Source: Lithobates sylvaticus | Taxonomy: Eukaryota > Chordata > Amphibia > Anura > Ranidae | Direction: 5' to 3' | Length of the DNA: 64,000 nt | Assembly: GCA_028564925.1 (NCBI GenBank) | Contig: CM053029.1 | Span: forward strand, 39,436,253 to 39,500,252 | Shown here: positions 56,390-64,000 of the stretch, piece after piece | Layout of the letters: each line of letters begins with the position of its first letter | Position numbering within the stretch: the stretch's first letter is position 1 | Notes under the pieces: generated by a model | Database searches by the model: none | Seen by the model: the letters and a program-made list of their open reading frames with translations, nothing else | Told to the model about the DNA's origin: nothing | Translations under genes and position numbers: made by a program

Positions 56390-56890
56390 ACAGTGGGACA
56401 CTAGTCCTCTCACTGACACCAACAATGAAACACTTTCTCCCATTGCTACCAATGATCAGCCACTATTCCTTCTATTGATACCAATGATCATCAGGCACTA
56501 TTCCTTCTATTGATACAAATGATGAGGCACTATTCCTCCCACTGATACCAATGATGAGGCACTATTCCTTCCATTGATACCAATGATGGGGCACTATTCC
56601 TCCCACTGATACCAATGATGAGGCACTATTCCTTCCATTGATACCAATGATGGGGCACTATTCCTCCCACTGACACCAATAATGGGGATCTATTCCTCCC
56701 ACTGATACCAATGATGAGGCAGTATTCCTCCCACTGATACCAATGATGAGGCAGTATTCCTCCCACTGATACCAATGATGAGGCACCAATCCTTCCATTG
56801 ATACCAATGATGTGACAGTATTCCTTCCATTGATACCAATGATTGGGCACTATTCCTTCAATTGATACCAATAATGGGGCACTATTGATC
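56390..56890 (+). repeat. 32-bp minisatellite, left of the Tx1 LINE
   Basis: Unit CACTATTCCTCCCACTGATACCAATGATGGGG in variants, period exactly 32 bp where checked (56524, 56556, 56588). About 15 copies. Confidence 0.92.
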
Positions 56891-57407
56891 AAGCAACCAA
56901 TGTTATACAAAAGTAAAAAACAAAACCATAGTACAAAACTTCAACAGAAATCAAAGGAATACACATCCATGTTCAGAATATATATACAATATATACATAG
57001 TCCACTACCAAAACATTTTTAGTAAACTATTTACATAAAGCAGCAGAGAAGGCCTAAGAGGCACAACCCATCACCTATGTACGCAGCCATTTATAAAAAT
57101 GAATCATAAATTATAAAGTTTAGGGTGATAAGAGACAGACAGCCACACCCCGGAAAGAGACTCCTGGCAGTCAAGGAGGCTTGAAACCCCTCCACGCCTT
57201 CATCCAAGCCCCCTGACCCCACTTGTCTCTCTCAAGCTCCCAAATCTTCCCCACTTCATACAAAATGTCATACACCACCACCTAAACAGGAAGGATTTTA
57301 TGCTGAGTGCTGACCTGACACCGTGTGTGCCAGGCAAAATAACAGACTACTAGGCAAACAAAAAAAAGTGTATCCAAACAAAAAACTCCACCAGTATTGA
57401 ATGCTCC

Positions 57408-57729
57408 TTACACCCACTTAGCATAACCCAGCCTGGAGAGGAAAGGAACACAGAGGGCCCGTCCCACCTGTTTGTACACCTCTATGTTAAAAGGGCAACG
57501 AAGCAGAAAATGGTCCATAGTCTTCTCCTCATCTGCACACTCCTCCCGTGGACAGCTACGATCCATCTCACTGAGGAATTTCCAATTTCCCCCGAACATA
57601 GAGCCTCCCATGGAAGCACAACCAGGCCAGATCCCTACATTTAAGGGGGACTCTATCCAAATATATCAGTCTTAACCCTGCCCTCAAAATTGGTTCTAGG
57701 CAATCCTTTAAGGCCAGTGGGTCATGAAA
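57408..57729 (-). pseudogene. Tx1 LINE ORF2 C-terminus
   Basis: Encodes LKDCLEPILRAGLRLIYL, RDLAWLCFHGRLYVRGKL and, after a frame change, CPREECADEEKTMDHFLLRC, the Cys/His-bearing tail of L1/Tx1-clade ORF2 proteins. At least one frameshift (near 57570-57610). Confidence 0.8.
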
Positions 57730-58943
57730 CAATTGTACCATTGTACCATTAAATAAACCCTTTATATTGAAATACTGCACCATGAGGCATCCTTCCTCTC
57801 TCCCTAAACCTATGTTACTGGCGAGCTCCCCCACCGTGGATACACTGTAAGGAGGCAGCACCGCAAACCATAGGCAGGATAGGACCCAAGGCAGTACACT
57901 AGGAACAACCACCAAGGACCCAAACGAGACCTCCATTATACGCTGTTACCTTACAGCCGTAAGGTAAGTGGACACCCATTCACCCAATCTGCATGAAGGA
58001 GAACGCACGGATCATCCACTGCTCCACATAGCACTGCACTGATCTGCGTTGCCAAGCACCTGCACTTTATTTTATTTTATGGACTCAGCCTATGCCACAT
58101 TGCACCAAAACTTCATGGACTTCCACTGTGTGCCAACCGTTTAAATACGGTGTGTGTCATACAGCTGCATACTTATCCCCTGCTTGCGTTTCCCTATTGG
58201 AGTGAATAGGATGCCAGTTTGCACGTTTATTCACCCATATTTGCACTGACCACTATAGGTCCACGTTTTATTTTTTACTCTTATTGTGTTTCGTTGACCT
58301 ACTCTTAAATATTTGTATATTATTTGCTCATTATCATTTGTGCATTTTTACTTTGTCACAAGATACCTTACCACTGAGGATCACCAGTCACCTTAGGTGC
58401 CATCTTCAGCACCGATACACCTTTGAGCTTGGAATAATGCTCATTATTTTCTTTCTCTCCAGCACTTTGCACTTTACCAGTCTACTTAATTTTTATTCAT
58501 TGTCTTACACTGTTATATATTGATTTGGATTATTTTTACTTATTTATTGGTGGGTTTTACTAAACCAGGACACCTTTCCGTATTTATTATTGGTACTACA
58601 CCCTCACCTACCTCAGTCCATACTGTACCAGGATATTAATTTTAACCACCAGGCCTTCCGGTGTTTTTATTATATATTTTCTTATTCTAATTTGCGCTAT
58701 TTGCACCTGATTAAGGTCTCAACCTGCACTCCCAGTTTGCACTTGCCGTATAAGCTCTGCCATCACTATTACCTACCTCTTGATGTTTACCTAGCTATTT
58801 TTTTCTAGCACAACTTTATTGTTCTATACAGCGCACCACTACCCGTTACACTATTTACTTTTTGGCTTCAGATATTTGCCCCAGTGTGTACAGCAGTCAT
58901 TTCGCTCTATTCATTTGTGTTGGCGCAGGGATACTTTCATATA
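57730..58943. repeat. Foreign segment between 16-bp direct repeats in the LINE
   Basis: CCAGTGGGTCATGAAA occurs at 57714-57729 and 58944-58959. The LINE protein reads naturally from SEVFHDPL on the right to ALKDCLEPIL on the left if the interval is skipped. The part at 57730-57936 is itself open and LINE-like (WFAVLPPYSVSTVGELAS), so the event may be a rearrangement rather than a simple insertion. The remainder (57940-58940) matches nothing I recognise. Confidence 0.5.
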
Positions 58944-59115
58944 CCAGTGGGTCATGAAAGACTTCGCTCAAGACTCGGCTTATAAGGACTTTACTCAGAA
59001 TTGATCTGAGATCTTCAGCCGACAATCGCCACTGCCGCAGAAACTTCAGGCACGGAGCAACATAGGCTGGTAACTGACCATGATTATGACCATGATTATC
59101 CTTGAGAATCTTCAC
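58944..59115 (-). pseudogene. Tx1 LINE ORF2 fragment
   Basis: Encodes LPAYVAPCLKFLRQWRLSAE and ISRVLSEVFHDPL, the segment that precedes the C-terminal Cys region. Confidence 0.72.
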
Positions 59116-59418
59116 TTGGCCACCTTCTTCCCAAAGTCATAGCAAAGGCCTAAACCAAGATTTAAACATGCCTGCCCATCCAGGAGGCTCCACTATAAGC
59201 ATATTACCAATGTTAAATTTGAAAAATAGCAGTGAAAAGAAAAGAACTGGGTACACCCTCCCTCCCTCCTGGATAGATAAGTAACATTCCTCTTGATGGG
59301 GTTCAGTCTGTTCCCTCACAGCATCTGGAAGAACACACTACTGACCCTAGCATAAAGAGACACTGGCAAGATGTAGACAAAGCTGACATACAAGAAGATC
59401 GGAATCAGGTAAGTCTTA

Positions 59419-59845
59419 TGCCTCGTACACACACGGTTGGCCATTCCGACAACAAAATCCGTCAGATTTTTTCCGACGGATTTTGTCCTAAACTGGTGTT
59501 GCATACACACGGTCGGACAAAGTTGTTGGAAAATCTGATCGTTCGGAACGTGATGACGTTCGTTCATTACGATGGGACTACATTGAGGCTACTAGCCAAT
59601 AGCTTTGGTCTCGTAATTTGATCTGAGCATGCGTGGCACTTTGTCCAATCGGAATTCTCTACAAACGATAGAAAAAAGGCCGCTCTGATTTTTTTGTCGA
59701 AAAGTTTGAGATCCTGCTCTCAAATTTTTTCCGTCAGAATTTCCGACAGAAAAAGTCCAATAGAGCCCACACACAATCGGATTTTCCGACAATATAATCC
59801 GATTAGACCTTTTCCGTCGGAATTTCCGACCGTTTGTACAAGGCA
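59419..59845. mobile_element. Harbinger-like MITE nested in the LINE
   Basis: Ends TGCCTCGTACACACACGG and CCGTTTGTACAAGGCA, flanked by TTA (59416-59418 and 59846-59848). Confidence 0.87.
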
Positions 59846-59918
59846 TTAATCAGATCAACCCTTTCCCTCAGAGATAACTTCCATTTATCCAGATGACCAG
59901 ATTAATATTGGCAATTTC

Positions 59919-60360
59919 CTATCTGCCTTCCCGGTTTTTGAGGCCATAATCGCTGGGTCCAGATTCAATGCCTAGTATCTTAATTTGTTCCTGGGGCACT
60001 GGAAAGGTGTCAGAGAGATCAAACCCCTCACCTTCCTTTCCCATCCAGAAAACTTCACTATTTTCCTGATTAATCTTGGAGCCTGATGCTTCAGAGTACT
60101 GTGATGTCAGAGAGACCACCTCCTCCGCTTCATCTGTCCCAGTGACAATCACAGACACATCGTCCGCTTAGGCATCAACCTTCAATGGCGGCTCACCTGG
60201 AAGCCCCACTGGTACCCCACACAACATGCTGCTCTCTAGCCTCCTAATGAAGAGGTCAATTGCAAACACATAGAGTAGGGGACTCAGGGGACAACCCTGG
60301 TGCACCCGGGAGCCATCCTCAAAGGACTGCCCAACCCAACCCAACCATTAATAAGAGGAA
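59919..60360 (-). pseudogene. Tx1 LINE reverse-transcriptase palm
   Basis: Encodes VHQGCPLSPLLYVFAIDLFI, then the catalytic motif and SQYSEASGSKINQENSE. The expected YADD reads stop-ADD: TAA at 60170-60168 replaces the Tyr codon. Otherwise the frame is open. Confidence 0.82.
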
Positions 60361-60387
60361 AGCTTTCTGCCCCCTTATACAAGACTT

Positions 60388-61255
60388 TCAACCAATCGAC
60401 AAAACCACCCGGTAGACCGTACTTACTAAGGAGCAACCACAGGTACTCATGGTAACACGATCAAAAGCCTTTGCCTGATCCAATGTCAGCAAATACTTTC
60501 CCCAGCCTGCAGCTCTGCACTGCTCCAAGGCTTCTCGAACAGGTAAAACCACTGTGAAGGTTCTCCTACCCTTGACTGAACAGTGCTGATGGCGAGAAAG
60601 CAAAGACTCTGCTACTGATGATAGGCACCAGAAAAATATCTTTGCCAGCACCTTTCTATCAACATTGAGAAGGCTGATGGGGTGCCAATTCTCAACCATT
60701 GAAGGATATTTACCTTTTGAAAGAAGAATAACACCCGAGTGCCTCATGGAAGGGGAAAACACCCTCTCAGCAAGGAAACTGTTAAAAACCTCTACCAAAT
60801 GTGGGGCCAGAATAGACTTAAAGGCTTTGTAAAACTCTTCCATCCGGTCCAGGGGACTTTTTGATGGCAAGCTGTTCAATTGCCCTCATCACCTCTTCAA
60901 CTGTAATTTCCTCTGTCAAATTCATCAATGGGACATCTCCATCAGTTAGACCTGGAGTAGAGTCCAAAAAGTTTTCCATCCTGTCACAGTCAAGCACTTT
61001 CCTCCCAAGAAGGTCAGCATAAAAGGACCTCACGACTTCCAGGATCCCTGACCTGGACTTTGTCAAGGAACCTGTACTATCCTTAAGGCCAATAATAATT
61101 TTAACAGCTACACCTTGTTTGCAGTTCTGGTAAGGGTCAGGTGAGTGGTACTTCCCATAGTCCTTCTCCAGAACCAAAGAGGCATGCCGGTCATATTGAC
61201 CAGCATGCTCATCACCAGAAGCCTCTCTCTTTCTTGAGGCCGCCTCAAACTCCAT
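60388..61255 (-). pseudogene. Tx1 LINE ORF2, pre-RT and RT fingers
   Basis: Two overlapping frames: GLKDSTGSLTKSRSGILEVV with FYADLLGRK and KKSPGPDG (61255-60818), then RHSGVILLSKGKYPSMVENW with PISLLNVDRKVLAKI and LLTLDQAKAFDRV (60879-60388). One frameshift lies near 60830-60880. Confidence 0.82.
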
Positions 61256-61302
61256 TTCTAAATCTGAACTTTGCTCCGAAAAAGCCCCAGATGAGGAAAT
61301 AT

Positions 61303-61494
61303 CTAACTTAGAGGCCCTATGATGGGTCCCGTTCCGTTTTCCTGCCTCTTCTGCTGGCTGACCTTCCTTCTCTCCTCCCGGTACTGCAGGTCAGTTTCAG
61401 AGATGCTCTTAACTTTTGTCTTTTTCTTTGAAGTCTTCACAGAAGACTTCTTTACAGAGGAAGAAGAAGCACCCTTTTTAGTACTTGTTACCAC
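61303..61494 (-). pseudogene. Tx1 LINE ORF1 C-terminal basic tail
   Basis: Lys/Ser-rich segment (VKKSSVKTSKKKTKVKSISE) that follows the zinc-knuckle part of ORF1. Confidence 0.55.
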
Positions 61495-61682
61495 TCCTGG
61501 TAGGGGGGGCTTCCTTTAAGTCAGACTTAGGAGGGGAAGACTCATGGGAGCTGACTGACTCAGGGGGCACAGACTTGGAAGGTTCTGACACAAGGGTACA
61601 GTAGGCTGGGGGACACGGAGACAGATACAGAAGGAGTACTTTCAGACACAGGAGGAGTGGCCACAGGAATTTGGGAGGGATC

Positions 61683-62126
61683 CTAAACAGGACCAGGGCA
61701 GTCGGTCACCGCAGAGGAGGATGGTACACCAGGGGCCTCACCCTCCAACCTGCCTAGCCTCAAAAGTTCATCTATTACCTCCTTCATCATATTGTGCCTG
61801 GCCTCAGGACATCGGCTGTAGGGGTGACCAAGGCGCTGGCACAGGTTGCACCTTATCATCTCGGTGCAGTCCTTAGCCACATGATCCTGATCCTGACACA
61901 CTGAACATATCAAGGCTGAACAGGAGGAGCTCAAATGCCCCTTTTCTCCACAGCGGTGACACAGCTTTGGCTGACCGGGGTAGAAAATAGTGATCCTATC
62001 CCTCCCTATAAAAGCTGAGGAGGGCAGGTAACGGACAACATTCCCATGCCTGGCCAACCTGACTGTTACCGACCAACCCCCATTCCAGATGTTACATTCA
62101 TCAAGGATTTTATCGGGCTTAGTCAA
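61683..62126 (-). pseudogene. Tx1 LINE ORF1 with three CCHC zinc knuckles
   Basis: Encodes WSVTVRLARHGNVVRYLPSS then CHRCGEKGHLSSSC, CSVCQDQDHVAKDC and CNLCQRLGHPYSRC, three C-x2-C-x4-H-x4-C knuckles. This is the nucleic-acid-binding half of Tx1-type ORF1, resembling ZCCHC3-like proteins. Confidence 0.85.
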
Positions 62127-62176
62127 AACCTCACCATAATACTAGACTAGACTAAAACTAACACTAAACTAGACCT

Positions 62177-63026
62177 CTAAATCTCGAGCAGGGACGCTCT
62201 CATTTGTGAGAATAATTGTGATCTTTTTAACTGTTGACCTTTGTGAAACTGCAACTGGAGCAGACATTCCCATTCCGGTCTTGACCTACACCGAGCCTCA
62301 TATCGCTCCCAGAACAGGTCACGACCCTCTGGCCTAGTGAAGCTAATAGCATATTCCCGGCTCCCAGTTATATGTTTTAGGGCATAGAGGTCGTTTGCCC
62401 CAAAACCCATCTCCATAATCATATCCACCACTGCACGCCATGCTGGAGGGATTGCACCACCTTCCCATTTAAGAATAACTACATTTCGTCTCGGACCCCC
62501 AGCAGAAGCCAGAGACCCCAGACCAGATCCTGGGGTGCTTAAAATTGTAGGCCGCAGGGGGGAAAACCCGATTGAGAGCGGAGTTACCAGGAGCACAGTG
62601 TACCACCTCTGCAAATGTAGGCTTATCAGGGCCAAGGCCCCACACTGATGTAACATTAGTCTGTACATTACTATTATTATTATTATTAACTGCTTGAATG
62701 GAGTTGGTAGGATTTTTCATCACACTTGTACTTGGACCATTGTCCATCACACTTGTGCTGGGGTGATTGTTATCGGCCATGCACACATTCAAATTCCCAT
62801 CAGGTATAGTCACAGTAGAGTACTGGGAAGGCATAGGGCTGCTTACCTCTCCCTGAGGGGACAGGGGGTCAGAACTGGGGGTCACCTCCTCCACTACCTC
62901 CATCTTTGTCATCCTTCCAAACCTTCTGTCATTGCAAAACTTCTCCTTGAAAGGCCCATCTCTGCCTTCCATCATGGACACAATGGTTTCCTGGTGTTCC
63001 TTGGCTAATTGGATTTCCGAATCCAT
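62177..63026 (-). pseudogene. Tx1 LINE ORF1 N-terminal half
   Basis: 63026-62600 encodes an Asn/Ser-rich N-terminus (NNNNNSNVQTNVTSVWGLG, PTFAEVV). 62500-62177 in another frame gives NVVILKWEGGAIPPAWRAVV and EYAISFTRPEGRDLFWERYE, the domain before the knuckles. At least one frameshift near 62530-62570. Confidence 0.75.
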
Positions 63027-63415
63027 GGATCCATGTTTCTAGCTGTGCAAGCCCTAACGCTGCTTCCGCAAACGTTTCAGCTCCGCTCTGAGCTTGTAGA
63101 GCTTGTCTCTCTCCCTATTCAGGACTTTAATCCCGGCCACCACTCACTCCTGAATGGCCTACGAGTCTTCATCCTCACCAGGGGCAGAGAGATCACCAGC
63201 CATGGTTTGTACAGGGGCAGGCATGTCATCCGACAGCCCAGGAGATGGCTGTGAGCTTCCAGCAGGAGAGGCCCCACTGGCCTCCATGGCTTCCCCAGAA
63301 AGGGGCCAGGAGGGCTGGCAGAGATTTCACCACACTCCCCTCTCACACAGTCCACCTGGAGAAGCTTCAGTATCACAGCAGGAAAGACACCTTCGTCCTG
63401 ACACACCTGTGCTCC

Positions 63416-64000
63416 AATGATGGGTGGGGCACTATTTCTCCCACTGACACCAATGATGGGGCACTATTCCTCCCACTGATACCAATGACGGGGCACTATT
63501 CCTCCCACTGATACCAATGATGGGGAACTATTCCTCCCACTGAAACCAACAATAGAGCACTGTTCCTCCTACTGACACCAATGACGGGACACAATTTCTT
63601 CTACTGACACCAGTGATGGGGCACTATTCCTCCCTCTGATACTGAGGATGGGACACTATTCCTTCCACTGATACTGAGGATGGGACGCTATTCCTCCCAC
63701 TGATACTGAGGATGGGGCACTATTCCTCCCACTGATACCAATGATGGGACACAATTTCTTCTACTGACACCAGTGATGGGGCACTATTCATCCCACTGAT
63801 ACTGAGAATGGGGCACTATTTCTCCAACTGACACCAATGATGGGACGCTATTCCTCCCACTGACACCAATAATGGGGGCAATATTCCTTCTACTAATACC
63901 AATGATAGGACATTTTTCCTCCCAGTGATACAAATGATACCAATGATGGGGCGCTACTCCTCCCACTGATACCAATGATGTGGCACTATTCCTCCCACTG
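63416..64000 (+). repeat. 32-bp minisatellite, right of the Tx1 LINE
   Basis: Same unit as 56390-56890, about 18 copies, with a GATACTGAGGATGGG variant subset. It runs off the end of the window. Confidence 0.92.

Larger units (their letters stand above)
56891..63415 (-). mobile_element. Tx1-clade LINE, decayed, inside a minisatellite
   Basis: Read on the minus strand: ORF1 (63026-61303), reverse-transcriptase ORF2 pieces (61255-57408) and a 3' region to about 56891. The ORF1 zinc knuckles and the FLRQW, CPREEC and HFLLRCPFN blocks of ORF2 resemble Tx1-clade (L1-related) elements. The endonuclease domain that should start ORF2 is absent. A MITE (59419-59845) and a foreign segment (within 57730-58943) have inserted. 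Both edges run into the same 32-bp minisatellite. Confidence 0.85.

Overview
The window is vertebrate nuclear DNA dense in repeats, most likely from a frog; a ranid-type genome is my inference. The reasons are a spliced egg-coat (zona pellucida) gene, two single-exon olfactory receptor (OR) genes with short introns or none, and a heavy load of Tc1, Harbinger-, hAT- and TTAA-type DNA transposons, L1, L2 and Tx1-clade LINEs, and large AACCACTT-ended repeats. No bacterial-style operons, CRISPR arrays, rRNA or tRNA genes were seen.

Layout. 1-2147 is one arm of a large inverted duplication carrying the last two exons (7 and 8) of a ZP3-like gene on the minus strand. 2.2-13 kb is repeats: AACCACTT-ended elements, an ~80-bp tandem array, and a Tc1 copy with three other elements inside it. 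13.57-14.52 kb is an intact OR gene, followed to 17.9 kb by degenerate tandem copies of its own C-terminal coding end and 3' flank, each split by Harbinger-like MITEs. 18-25.4 kb holds L2, hAT-like and AACCACTT-type repeats. 25.79-36.68 kb is a complete eight-exon ZP3-like gene on the plus strand (486 codons when spliced, all junction phases agreeing), with TATA box and E-box upstream and a polyadenylation signal that overlaps its stop codon. Its exons 7-8 lie in the second arm (34.57-37.15 kb) of the inverted duplication. 38.0-39.4 kb is a clean 5'-truncated L1 insertion. 40-50 kb holds MITEs, minisatellites, a Tc1 fragment and a nearly complete Tc1 element containing a hairpin-array element and a solo LTR. 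50.39-51.31 kb is a second OR gene whose stop codon lies at the edge of a MITE. 51.7-55.4 kb holds L2, hAT and TTAA elements. 56.4-64 kb is a decayed Tx1-clade LINE embedded in a 32-bp minisatellite.

Host genes. The two ORs would act in odorant detection in sensory neurons and the ZP3-like protein in the egg envelope; nothing links them functionally. The most unusual structures are the inverted ZP3 3'-end duplication, the OR-tail tandem array, three clusters of consecutive perfect hairpins, and the Tx1-clade LINE inside a minisatellite. All calls come from reading the sequence by eye; no database search was possible.
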